Assembly (NCBI GenBank): GCA_024138015.1
Contig: JAMXBB010000003.1
Coordinates: forward strand, 74,772,190-74,836,189
Length of the DNA stretch: 64,000 nt
Source: Lumnitzera littorea
Lineage: Eukaryota > Streptophyta > Magnoliopsida > Myrtales > Combretaceae
Reading direction: 5' to 3'
The translations under genes and the position numbers were made by a program. The first letter of the stretch is position 1, and each line of letters starts with the position of its first letter. Positions 12,162 through 23,473 of the stretch are shown here, piece by piece. The notes below the pieces were generated by a model. The model ran no database searches and had not been told where the DNA came from. It saw only the letters and a program-made list of their open reading frames with translations.

Positions 12162-13379
12162 AACTCCTATCCAAAATGAACAAATTTCAAGTCAAATTAC
12201 ATTCATAAGAGTTTCCCTACACTTAGAGCATGAATATGTTTCAAAAACTATGGCTAAGTGTAAAGAGAATAGCATTTATATTCATTGAGGCATTTTAGGA
12301 AACGCCTAATAAGCATGTGAAGTCTAGTTCTTTTGGTGAGAAATTTCCTTGCAATCCTAACTACTGAAATAAAAGTGATTTCTAACCTTTTAAGACATGA
12401 ATTTTTACTTAATTCACTTAATAGCACTTACAAGTAATGGAAACTCGAGAAACCTTAAGTAATAAGTCTAAATGAAAACTAGCAATTACACACAAATTAA
12501 GAAATTCAATTGATAAAAGGAACAAAATCGAAACACCCACACTTCATACTATGTACGAAATGTGATACGATCATGTCAAATCTCATGTCCTTCAAATCCT
12601 AAGTTGATGCCTAATTTAAATGACATGGTCATGTCATGCCATAATCCAACACTCCATTGTGAAAGAATATACTAGAACATGGATAAATCCACTTCAATCC
12701 AATAAGTATACTAAATATATGCAAAAACCCTAAATTTCTTTCCAAAATCACGCATCTAAAGACACAAATTCACCCAACAAATCACAAGAAATAACATGAG
12801 AAAACAGATCAGGAGATATACCTTGTTCTTGATGCAAGGTTAGAGCAAAACTTAATGATGGATGTTGTTGTTTGTGCAAAAAATAGCTAAGAGTAAGTAT
12901 ATGTATGTATGTGTTTCGTGACAAGAGAGAAAAGAAGTAAGAGAGGGTGTAATTTATGAATGAAAGGAAGTGAATTAGAACAACTACAGTGAGTCCATTT
13001 ATATTTGTGATTGACACAATTGATAGACACAACCATGTTTATCCAACAGTATAACTTACTATGGTTTTACCTTTTATAATGGATTACATGCGACACAATT
13101 GTAGACACGATCGTGTCTGTTCAACCATGTAACTCACTATGGTTGTGGATGGGCATGGTCACTGTACAGGAAATGGGTATAAATACAACCATATCTTGTT
13201 ACCCTTATAACATACTATAGTGTGCTCATGCCCCCTTTATTGTAATTGACATTGGCAGAGACACGATCATGTGTCTTGCTTATGTAACTTACTATACTCA
13301 ATTTTCTTTTTATTTTTTAAATCAATGAAACTAATGCAAAACTAAAGTGTGTCAAAATAAAATAAAAAACATAAATTCT
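12162..13379 (-). other. Athila inter-ORF spacer with CACGATCGTG-type palindromes
   Basis: This non-coding spacer separates the end of pol from the second ORF. It contains repeated short palindromes of the GACACGATCGTGTC type (perfect 16-bp copy at 13103-13118; a diverged one near 13260). Similar motifs (ACGGTCGTGTCA) recur near 25390 in the LTR/leader-like region. Comparable CACGGCCGTGTG-type motifs are common in the non-coding parts of plant Athila elements. A 94-codon open frame on the minus strand (13032-12748) has no recognised similarity and is probably chance. Confidence 0.45.
13103..13118. repeat. Perfect 16-bp palindrome
   Basis: AGACACGATCGTGTCT reads the same on both strands. It belongs to a set of related CACGATCGTG-like motifs spread through the Athila spacer and LTR. 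Confidence 0.7.
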
Positions 13380-13896
13380 AAAACAAATCATAGACTTAGG
13401 TTACCTCCCAAGAGCATTATATTTAACATCGATAGCTCAACAAAATGCATCGATTTACTTACTCTTCATCCATGTAGAGGTGGATCTCTTCCTTTAGCTT
13501 ACTCTTGAACTCTTTACATAAGTATAGATTTACCCTTTAGAAATTAACCTTGCAAATTCCCTTTTCTAGGTACATGACTTCTACCATTTTTCTCCTTATC
13601 ATGCTACTCATTAAGCTTCTATAACTTGATTTTCTTCTTTTTGTCCACTTTCCACTTAGTTTAGTAGGCATCTGTTGCTTGGAACTCCTTACTACAAATG
13701 CATGTTCCAATTGATCTCTTGCTCGTTTCTGTTCCAATACTAATGGCTTCTTTTTGGAAAGTTCTAACTTTTCTTCCTTTGATCTACAGAATGGTTCAAA
13801 CCCCTTATTTACCACAATAGGTTTGTTAACTCCCAATTGAGCTAGAACTTTAGAATGATTAAGGGTTTTCACCATTTTTTCATCTCCATTTTCCAA
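13380..13896 (-). pseudogene. Athila gag-pol, residual sequence and pol 3' end
   Basis: An open stretch of 119 residues (13896-13537) rich in K, E and R follows the protease remnant but resembles neither RT nor integrase. About 120 bp later the frame reads DVKYNALGR, then a stop and P; this corresponds to the DVKxALLGRQPR signature at the end of Athila pol. Protease and pol end are thus separated by only about 500 bp, so RT, RNase H and integrase are missing. The 119-residue stretch may be lineage-specific sequence that replaced them. Confidence 0.5.
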
Positions 13897-13929
13897 GTAA
13901 TGGTTTGCGAGTTCTTTAACAAGAATTTC

Positions 13930-14783
13930 CTATATACATTCAATAACGATGGCATTAGTAGCATCAATGTTATAACTTATGCCCTCTAAATCAAGGAACT
14001 TGTTCATTGTATCTGATATCCGAAAAACAATTTCTTCATCTCCGACCCTTAAGATGAGCTTATGCTCACTAACATCAAAAACAGCCTTAGTAGTAGCTAG
14101 GAAGGGTTTACCCAAAATTAGTGGTATCTCAAGATGCTTTTCTATATCAAGAATAACAAAGTCAATAGGAAAAATGAACTTGTCGACTTGTACCAAAAAA
14201 TCCTTTATGATGTCTTTAAGGTATGTGATAGAGCTATCAGTTAATTGAAGGCACATACGTATTAGTTTAGGTTCTCTTAAGCCTAGCTTTTTAAACAATT
14301 TATACGACATCAAATTGATATTAGCTCTTAAATCTGCCAAAGCATTATCTACTAAAAAATTATCAACCATACATGGAAGAGTGAAACTCCCTAGTTCTTC
14401 TAATTTCTTTGGTAGCTTTTTTTAGAGAAGTGTCGAGCATTCCTCATTCAATTTGATGGTTGAAAAATCCTCCAGCTTCCTCTTATTTGACAAAAGATCT
14501 TTCAAGAACTTTATGTACTTTGGTTGTAATAAAGCATCAATAAGAGGTAAGTTAATGTGCAATTACTTAAAAAGATCAAGGAATTTCCCAAATTGCTTAT
14601 TCTAATTAGTGCAATCTTGCTTAAGACACTACAAATATGGGATGAATAGCTTATACTCCTTTACTTTTGGTGGTTCTATACTCTCTTTTAGTCTTAGTGG
14701 CTCTACACACTCCTTACCCTTAACCTCCTCTTTTGTCTCAACTACTTCCCCACTATTCCTCTTCTTAACTTACAACTCTCTTC
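13930..14783 (-). pseudogene. Athila gag-pol: gag C-terminus and aspartic protease
   Basis: From 14783 down the minus strand gives SGRELxVKK, then NKQFGKFLDLFK, LHINLPLIDALLQ, YIKFLKDLLSNKRKL, ECSTLL and LPKKLEELGSFTLPC. These are the conserved blocks before the protease of Athila elements. The open 146-residue stretch (14370-13930) is the protease: ALADLRANINLMSYKLFKKL is the active-site region (family CDLGASINLMP), and IPLILGKPFLAT is the flap/second conserved block. The D-[LST]-G active site reads D-L-R, so the glycine is lost. Earlier stops show it is a relic. Confidence 0.75.
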
Positions 14784-14805
14784 CACTTCTCAAGGTTACT
14801 ACATT
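14784..14805 (-). repeat. 22-bp host duplication, left copy
   Basis: This minus-strand gag sequence encodes NVVTLRS. A diverged copy encoding NAVTLRS lies at 19239-19260 (18 of 22 bases match, all four differences transitions). The two copies bracket the SIRE-like LTR insert. Confidence 0.6.
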
Positions 14806-15061
14806 GTAGGTCTCAAAAGCAATCAAAAGGTAGGGGTGAATTAGTTATAATAAAACTTTGAACTTTTTCGAAAAATAAGATTAAAAATGTCCCCTTTGAT
14901 TAGTTAAGCAAGATTAGGCATGAAATAATATGTGATCAAAAATAAAAATTCAAAGTAAAGAGTGAACAGGGATGAAAAGATCAGGTAAGAGATTTATAGT
15001 GTTTCAACCTTATGCTTACTACATTCTTTCAACTCTACTGTTAGGGAACCAATTATTCATA
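14806..15061 (-). mobile_element. SIRE-like (Ty1/copia) LTR, 3'-end piece
   Basis: The + sequence AGGGGTGAATTAGTTATAAT is, on the minus strand, the AACTAATTCACCCCT end typical of LTRs of the SIRE/Maximus copia lineage. The other end of the unit lies at 17902-19238, because a Tat-type solo LTR (15067-17896) is inserted in it. The unit is about 1.6 kb once the Tat LTR is removed. Without the internal region the lineage is an inference from terminal motifs. Confidence 0.4.
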
Positions 15062-15621
15062 CCAGTTATAGATACCTAATTTTTGCCCTTCCATAGTCTT
15101 AATTTTTATTTTTACAAAAAGGGTCCTAATTCAAAATAATTAAATAATTAATAAAAATAATAAAAATTAACAAATCATGAAAATACCAAAAAAAAAAATA
15201 AGAAAAGGAAAAATCATAAAAATTTCATAGATTTTTAGGAAGTAATTTATCTTAGGAATAATTAGTTTTAGTGTTAGTTTTAGTTTTAGTTTTAGTTTAA
15301 TTAAAAATTTTAGTTTAGGGATTCAGATAGTTTAAATATAATTTAATCGTAATGAATGTCAAGACACAGACCAACAGCTTAACAAATAAGTAGCAGAATA
15401 TTTGGATGGATTTAGTTTGAGGTCTTGGGTTCGAGTCTCAACAGGCACTTATGTGTTTATTTTTCTGTCGTTGTAGAAGTAAGATTTAAAATCGGATTCA
15501 TATCTAATCAAATCATATGAATATTAGTTAAATCAGATTTGAATTAAATTTGAATCTAATTTAATTAACGAATCAAATATAATTAGATATGCTACGATAC
15601 AATATGATTTGGTTTAGACTA

Positions 15622-15629
15622 TATAAAAA
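15622..15629 (+). promoter_or_regulatory. LTR TATA box (Tat-type solo LTR)
   Basis: TATAAAAA in GACTATATAAAAACAGGAGC, about 555 bp from the LTR start, with non-AT-rich sequence after it as expected for R/U5. Confidence 0.5.
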
Positions 15630-16573
15630 CAGGAGCCTCTGCTAGAAACTAGCAACACGCTACAGACATTAGCATCTAATACCATACTTCACTGTTGCAC
15701 ATACTACTCCACTGTCATCACAATTACACCATAACCAAACAACAATCAGCACAATTGCACACCAACGACACTGTCCATACGCTACAGACAGCACCAACCT
15801 CAGACTATCACACGGACGATTAGCGAAGCGTCACATCCTGCAGCATTAATCAACTGCACATTGCTGAACCAGATCCACAATCCATATACAGTTGCAGTTC
15901 GCCATACGGTTGCTTCAGCATGCCAAACAGCAAGTTTAACAGGCCATCTCCTTCATCAAACAGCAGCAACATACCGGCGGACAGTAGCACAGCGGACGGC
16001 AGCAGGGGCCGAAATCCATAGGACAATAATCCGACGCAACAGCAACTCCGTTATACGCCGACCATCGTCCTTCATCACGTAATGAAGAAGTTCAGAAGTT
16101 TAAACCAATTTTATAGTTGTGCGCGCGATAGGACTAGGGATCCAATTTGTTCTCCTTCATCAGCTTTGTGTGCTTTACCTTTCAGGTACATAATAGTGGT
16201 TTTTAATTATTGTCTATAACTTGTTTTATTTATTTATTTTTATCTTACTTAGTATATGTGCAGTTATTTTTAAGACTTATATTAATTTTTTTTTATTTTT
16301 ATCACGTCTTGAATTGCTAGCAATTAGTTATAGCATTAGTGTCTTGTGAACATGTGTTAAGTTAAATTTTAGTTTTTTTTTCTTATTTTTTTTAGATTTC
16401 ATATTTTCAAAATGATATTTTTATAAAATCTCATATTTTAAAAAATTTTGTTCTTTGTATATTGTATTAATTTAGAAAAATTGCATTAGACATGTTAGGA
16501 TTTTCTAGATAAAAAAATCATTTTGATGTTCATAAAATAAAAAAAAAATTTAATTGACTTCCTTTTTACGGCG

Positions 16574-17155
16574 AGACATCTTTTCCATAGTTTAGGCTTG
16601 TTTCCATAGTTGAGATGTCTTTTTCATAGTTTAGATGTCTTTTTCATAGTTTAGATGTCTTTTCCATAGTTTAGGTTTCTTTTCTATGATTCAGACATCT
16701 TTTCTATGGTTTAGACATCTTTTCTATGATTCAAACATCTTTTCTATAAAACATTTTTTTCATAGTTTAAATTTCTTTTCTATGGTTTAGACATCTTTTC
16801 TATGGTTCAGATTTTTTTTCTAAGGTTTAAACATCTTTTTCATAGTTTAAATTTCTTTTCTATAGTTTAGGCATCGTTTCTATGGTTAGGCATCTTTTCT
16901 ATGTTTAAACATTTTGTCTATGGTTAAACATCTTTTCTATAATTTAGGCTTCTTTTCTATAATTTATGTATCTTTTCCATTGTTTAGGTTTTTTTTTTCT
17001 ATGATTTAGATATCTTTTCTATAATTTAGATTTTTTTATATTATATGGTTTAAATATCTTTTTCATAGTTTAAACATCTTTTCTATAGTTTAGGTATCTT
17101 TTCTATGGTTATGAAATATTTTTCTTTTTTTTATGTTTTAAGCATCTTTTCTATA
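16574..17155 (+). repeat. About 21-bp minisatellite inside the Tat-type LTR
   Basis: Roughly 25 imperfect head-to-tail copies of a unit near CATAGTTTAGATGTCTTTTC (variants CTATGGTTTAGACATCTTTT). The array starts after GGCGAGACATC and fades out near 17155. Units vary by single bases and small indels. Confidence 0.85.
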
Positions 17156-17901
17156 TAAAATATTCAACATGTAGAACATTGCATATTTCATAAAAATTGC
17201 ATATTACATAAAATCTTTAGGGTTTTTCTTGAAAATAAAAAAAAATCATCACTTAGTTATTTTTAAATAAAAATTTTAATTTGGCGTTTTTCAAAAATTA
17301 GGTTTTTTTTTTATAATTAGGAATAAAAATTAGGCTTTTAGGGATTTTTCTTAATAAAAATAAAATGATTAATAAAAACGCAAATTTAACCAATTATTTT
17401 TTTTATAAAAAGAACTAACACATTAAAGTTTTCGAAAAGAACTACGATCGTCTGATCCCGGCTAGCAGGTACGTAGGTACCTTCGAGGTGACGATAAAAT
17501 ATGTAGAGACTTAGGTTCTTTTTTTCTTTTGATTTTTATTTATTTTTTTTAAATATTATAATTAGAAAAATAATCCTAATTTCGGCATATAAATAATGGT
17601 ACCCATTAGGGTTTAATAGGTTAGCCCCCGAACTCGAAACCCTCTGGTTCTTCATTCAAAATTGAAATCAAAGACCGGTTGCCAAATCGTAATCAATCCA
17701 CCAAATTGATTACGGTTTCTTTTTCTTTTCCCAACTTCGGTGAGGTGGCGACTCCAAAAATGATTTTCAATAAAAAACCAGAATTTCTCAATTTCTTTAG
17801 TCGAGGATTAATATTAAATGGGTTAGGGTTTAGTATTAATCAGGAAATGAAAAATTAGTTTTAAATAAATAGAAAATCGAAAAATCAGGCTCGACACCAG
17901 T

Positions 17902-19238
17902 GTCATTCCACCATCCACATTCCAATAACTAATCAAGAGAGAACAATAACATAAGTCTTTTACTCTATCTTACTATGCCATTCTTACCTATACATAAATC
18001 TACATAATCTAAAGTCTCTCTACTAGTACACATCTAACTTTCCAAGTATGACTTAAACAATAACAATGAGGATAGAATACAATAATCTTCAAAACATAAG
18101 CTCAAGAAAAAACTGAATGTAAAACAGTCATAGACAGTGTTGATTCTAAATTAGGTTTCGAAAGTGATTTTGATTTTTCTCTAATACAAAGTTTTCAGTA
18201 AACGAATGCAACTCTGATCTTTTATCTTGAAAATTTGAACTCCTTCTCTTTTTTATAACTTTAGGTGCAACGTCTCTTTATTTTAATCTTTGGATGACTC
18301 TTGAAAGCTTTAAAAAAATCTTTAACTTAGTCATTGGTAGATGTGATTCCTTAAAATGTGGAAGCCAAATCACACTTGAAGTTGAATTCAAGCTGAACAT
18401 TGTACTTCTGCTCTTTTATTTGATGAAGTCTATAAGTATCCTTAAACAATTACCCTAGTTTCTTCTCATATTTAACTAATATAGTTTTTGAAAATTAAAC
18501 TCTTTTTGAAAATAAATATCACCTAAATACTAGGAGTAAATCTTGATGCTTGATACTTTTGAATTTGAAACTTAGAGCTTCTAAAATATTGTTGATGTTG
18601 TCTTACTTGTGAATATTCAAACAAATATGATATATTTGAGTAAATATCCTTTTAAAATATTTGTATATCAACTCCATTTGAACTTGATAAAAATTTGGTG
18701 CAACAACGAGATTAAGATTCATCCTTATCTCAAAATATCTTAGCATGTGTCCTCATCCTTTCTTGATTTAAACACAAATAAAATCTAACTTTAAATCCCA
18801 TAAACTTCTCTAAGTATCTTGAGGATAATGCAACATAAATCTTGTGAATAATATGATAAGATAACTCCAATAAAAATCTATTGACATAAGATAATATGTC
18901 TAATTAAGCTTATCCTTAAAATATCTCAAATATTTCCAATTTTATCCCCATAGTTTTAATTGTCTAACTTTGTAGAAAGAGTTGGATATGTTACCCAAAT
19001 ATATCCACCTAGTGAAGCTAGGCTTTTAAATAATTAAAAAATCAATAAACTTCACGCAACATTCTGTTTTGTAACTTGTTGATATTGTCCAGTGTTTCTT
19101 AATTGGATTTTGAATTTTCTTCTAAATTTCCAATTCAATTCTAGGATAAATTCTTATCTTTTCCTTAATGACCTACACACTTATTAAACATCTTCACTCT
19201 TTTTGTTATCATCAAAACAATGATGAGAAAACTCAACA
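17902..19238 (-). mobile_element. SIRE-like (Ty1/copia) LTR, 5'-end piece
   Basis: Read on the minus strand, this starts TGTTGAGTTTTCTCATCATT followed by TTTTGATGATAACAAAAAG, the start typical of SIRE-lineage LTRs (TGTTG...TTTGATGATGACAAA). It is the other half of the unit at 14806-15061, interrupted by the Tat solo LTR. No coding sequence is visible. The insertion interrupts the Athila gag between the VTLRS and SGREL codons. Confidence 0.45.
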
Positions 19239-19963
19239 CACTTCTTAGGGTCACTGCATTAACATGCTCCCTAAGGTTTGTTTCAATATTTCCAAGTAAA
19301 GACCCTTGTGGCCATTCATTCAACATCGTTATAAGCTATATAACCTGATTTTCCAAATTATGGATGGAAGCCTCTTGATTCCTGAGGGAGGTCTCTATTT
19401 ATTGCATCCTTGCCTCATTAGTCTAAATATATTTTTCCAAGAGATACTCCAACTTCTTTTCTAGGCTTAGTAGAAAAGCTAAAGGCTGTTGAAACCCAAG
19501 TGGAGGCAAATTAGATCTTTACTGAGGTTGGTTCTTTGCTTGCTATTGCTGACTCTAACTTTATTTCTGATTTTCCTAAGAAAATTTAGGGTGGTCTCTC
19601 CACCTAAGATTATAGGTGTTACCATATGGATTATACTGGGGTCTTGAAGGTTTCCTTAGGAAATCAACCTGGTCCGTCTACTCGATCCTTGCAAATCCTT
19701 CTTAGTATGCACTATTAGGGCTAAACTGAGGCAACTATTAACCAATTGAGAGTGAGTCAACTTTTACTCAGCATCTCCACCTTAGTGGCCAAGGAGTAAA
19801 CCACATCTAACTCATATACACATATAACTCTTTACCTACCCTTAGGATTTTCCCATTGGTAGTCAGTAATGGTCATCCCTTCGATTGAATTCTGAACTTG
19901 TTCAGGTGTCTTTATGTACAATGTACCTCTTGTTACTGCATCTATCATCTGCCTTGTGGGAAG
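19239..19963 (-). pseudogene. Athila gag, middle part (right of the SIRE-like insert)
   Basis: Immediately next to the inverted solo LTR, the minus strand reads LPTRQMIDAVTRGTLYIKTP, then EQVQNSIEGMTITDYQWENP and YELDVV. This is the gag segment of Athila that follows the NGL motif. It continues to a PYGNTYNLRWRDHPKFSW-like block (near 19600; family PYSNTYNPGWRNHPNFSW) and, in another frame, to NIETNLREHVNAVTLRS at the left edge. Frame shifts and stops are present. It joins the N-terminal gag piece at 23474-24012 once the solo LTR is removed. Confidence 0.7.
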
Positions 19964-19968
19964 GTTAA

Positions 19969-22900
19969 TGTCACAGCCCCGTCATATAAATTAATCTAAG
20001 CTAGAAGCTAACCACTTTAGCCATTAGCATAAGTGTAACTTACACCAAGCCTTTATCACTCCACAACTTTGAGTCATCTAATTCAATATCTATTTGGTAT
20101 TAACCTATGGTGTAATTTTCTAAAATAACTTTTAAAAGAGATTTTGTAGTATAAAAGCTTAAGAAGAAAACAAGCTTTATAAATAACTTTAGAAAATCAA
20201 CATAATGAGGATTCATAAAAGTTCATAAGTTTACAGAACATAATACCAATAACAATAGCTAAAAACTAGAGGGTCATATGAAGAGACCCTATTAATTTTC
20301 CTAAAGGTTAGTAAAATCAATAAACAAAACAGGAATTTGTCAATTAGTCTTGAATCTCACTCCCCAACCCCATTCTCTACATTTCTAAAACTTAGAGTAG
20401 TACTAGTGTATCTATTAGGAAACCTACAAAACAACTATAGGGGAATAAGTGACAACTTGCTCAATAAATGGGACGGAGATAATAGCATATATCTGACACA
20501 CATCAACCAAGGTTTTCAAGCAAAGTTAATTAGAAGTGATACGTGTTCAAGTAAATGCCATCACATGACACTAACCACTTATTGTGAGATTAGAGAAATT
20601 ACGCCTACTTTAATTTGGGTTTTAGGGAGTTTAATGCGTAAACTTTGTAAATCGGAACCAAACTAGGGTTTATGCAATAGAGAAACACACTCCGCTCGAA
20701 ACTACCTTCGAACTATGGTCCCTAACCTTACTGCAACTTTCTCTCCTATCACGTAGTTCGACTAAGGGTGAGAAAAGGACTATTTTTACTATCCTCATCA
20801 AAAGGTTCGTGTTTGGTTGGAGAAACCTAATCATTTCCCCTAGTGAGTGGTGATGCATGTACAATTAGAAGTTAAGTCAAGTTTAAGTTAGATTGCTTTT
20901 GAGGTGATCAACCAATTCCAAACAAATCAAAGCAAGCAACATCATAAAGCAATGAATACATACAGTCCAGCACTTCATAAGAACAATACAATATTCAAGC
21001 ACACACGTACAAGTTACTAACTTACAATCACAAGCAAAATACATACTAAGGCCTCCTAGTATTCTTAAATAATATTTCAAAGTATAGTAAAGTACCAATC
21101 TTACTTACTTAGACATGTCACGCTCGATGGTGCTGATGGTTGATCTTGTCCACTTCAACTGTTCCCTAAATATTCAATATATTTACTTTAGTTTTATTAA
21201 ATATAAAGTTAAATAAGTTCATTTTAATAATTTAAGTATGGGTATAACTTATCTCTAGTGAGTGATGTAAGCTTTATATTGAATCCTAACTTACTACCGA
21301 AGTCTTTAAACAAGATTCTAAAAGATTACCTAATACCAAGTTTTGATCTCAAAACCTTCTGATCAAGTCTCTAAGATTATTCCAATTATACTCTTACTCT
21401 AACCAACTCTTTGAACAAGACTCTAAAGTCATTTCCATTAAGCGTTTCACACCAACCAAACCTTGAATCAAGTTCCAAAGCCATTCTGACTATATTTCCC
21501 TTACTAAATACTTCCCAAACAAGTCAAGAATGAAGGTATAGTTAAGTCCCTTTTACTATCTAACTTTCCAATCAACTCTCTAGTCTAGAGATTAAGTCCC
21601 TTCTTTATAGACTAACCCTCTAAAGATATCTCTGAAGCGATTTTATCTAAAACCTTCTAATTCAACTAACCCTCTAGTCATGTCTTTGAAATCAATATGA
21701 TCCCACTTCTTTCACCAAATACTTCCTAAATAAGGCTCCATCATATTTAAAATTAGAATTCTTTCATCTACCAACTATCTAAACATAGCTCTAGAGTCTT
21801 TATAATTATGCTTCTTTTACTGAATGGCTTCTTAAGCAACGCTCTAATAGAGTTATAATTATGATCCTTTTACCATTTATCCTTTTAACTAAGTATCTGA
21901 ACTAAGAATTTAGTCCCCCCTTTTACCAATTCAACCATTTAAAGAATTCTCTAAATAGAATCAATTTATAAATTTACTCCTAACGACTAGCCCTAGCATC
22001 CTATTCCAGTTTACAAGCATCATCAAACATTATCACACAATTTGTTCAACATGCCTTTTCTCGCCGTATTGCCCATGCCCATACTTCCAAATCCATATGC
22101 CCTCACCTTATTGCATGTAAGCTATAACCAATGGTTTGTGTATACATCAAATTATTTTCAATCTAACAAACCCTAAATGATTCTTCCCTATGATATATAA
22201 CACAAATGAGCTCTAAAATTGGTATAAATAAGTTTCTTTAGAATTTATTGCATGAAAATATCTGAAAATAGTGTTTTTACTAAATTTTAGAGCCTAAAAA
22301 ATTATGAAAAATCATGGAAATTATTTTTAGCCAAAATCTCTTCATAAGATTCATACATGTAATTTAGTGAAGTTCTAAAAAAATTTTGGTTTCAAAACAA
22401 CAACAATAGGGTTATTTAAAACAACTTTGAAAATTGATCAATTTCACACAATTTCTTAAGGGGTCATAATTCCACTTAATTTTTTTACAATCTAATATTT
22501 TTCCCTAAAAATACATGTAGAAATATGTCAAAATAAATTTTTTGATAATTTTCGAAATAAATTTGATATTTTTACAATTTTAAAAAAATTCGAGTACCCA
22601 AAATCAACTCATCGAAAAACCACCATTCAGCCACTACCACCCTCAACCACCTTATCGACAGCCTTGGGTACTGCCATTTGTGTCTCCCAGTAGTGGTGGT
22701 TCTCTTCCAGAATGGCCTAAACCTATGCTCTAGATTCTTGCTCAATTCACATAGTGCCATTTCACTTCTTAATTTTTCTAGAAATTTTTCTCCATTGATC
22801 GTATCTCTCTTATATTTTTCCTGTAGCTTTAAGATACTCATGAATCCAATGGAGAGCATTGGTGATGATTCATAAGTTAAGTGTTATAAAATAGAGTGTT

Positions 22901-23468
22901 TTTTTTTTTTCTCTCTCATCAACTTATATGCTTAGGATTCTTTGCATCTTAAGGTGTCATTTAGATAAAATTCTTAGTCAACGGCTATCCAAGGGAGTTC
23001 CATGTCCAAATCCATTGCAACTTTATTTGTTCCATAATTTTTTTACAAATTTTAGCAATTTTCTTGTTAATTTTTAGCTAATTATGCATATTTTCAAGTA
23101 TTTTTAGCATTTAAAAGTATATATTTATATATAATAATTACACTTGATGTACACATATTAGATTTACCTATTATTTTATGTCATTTTATGGTTTTATAAT
23201 GCAAAGGATTTATCCCTAAAGTTTGGTTAATTTTCCTTACTTAAATCGCGCATTTACAACAATTAAATTATAATATAATATAATTTAGTGAAATTAACTA
23301 TTTTTATCTATAATATTCTTATATTATTACATTTCTATAATCTAAGCCTACAACGTATCCTTATCTAACTTCTAAGACTCATAGATGGAATATTGTATCG
23401 ATTAACCTACTTTCGTATATGCCCTAATTACTAGCTTAAAATAACTATATGAAACTACGGAGCTCATA
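19969..23468 (-). mobile_element. Solo LTR 3, diverged member of the long-LTR family, inverted
   Basis: The block of 3,500 bp begins on the + strand TGTCACAGCCCC and ends GGAGCTCATA. On the minus strand it therefore starts TATGAGCTCC (TG to TA) and ends GGGGCTGTGACA, the same termini as solo LTRs 1 and 2 but in opposite orientation. The flanks are GTTAA (19964-19968) and ATTAA (23469-23473), a target duplication with one change. Its 20500-20870 part, reverse-complemented, matches the conserved module of solo LTRs 1, 2 and 4 (shared TAGTCGAACTA, TTCGAAGGTAGT and AATTTCTCTAATCTCAC). It splits the Athila gag exactly in frame context. Open frames of up to 109 codons have no recognised product. 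Confidence 0.82.
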
Positions 23469-23473
23469 ATTAA

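Larger units (their letters stand above)
15067..17896 (+). mobile_element. Solo LTR of a Tat-lineage Ty3/gypsy element
   Basis: The 2,830-bp block begins TATAGATACCTAATTTTTGC (first bases TG mutated to TA) and ends GGCTCGACA. It is flanked by a perfect CCAGT duplication (15062-15066 and 17897-17901). It contains a TATA box (15622), a 21-bp minisatellite (16574-17155), a GGTACGTAGGTACCTTCGAG segment near 17467 and a GGTGGCGACTCC segment near 17744. The last two are familiar in LTRs of plant Tat/Ogre-type elements. The diverged copies at 28313-30770 and 34135-36890 share the start motif and the GTAGGTACCTTxxxGG segment. A 74-codon open frame at 15861-16082 has no recognised product. Confidence 0.88.

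Noticed and set aside
15861..16082. 74-codon frame as a gene in the Tat solo LTR
   Set aside because: It follows the LTR promoter in a less AT-rich leader, but shows no domain and lies in non-coding LTR sequence.
17744..17755. TGGCGACTCC as the primer-binding site after a 5' LTR
   Set aside because: The exact CCAGT duplication places the LTR end at 17896, so this motif is inside the LTR rather than after it.
22572..22875. Frames of 95 and 65 codons as genes
   Set aside because: They lie inside solo LTR 3, overlap each other on opposite strands, and have no recognised product.
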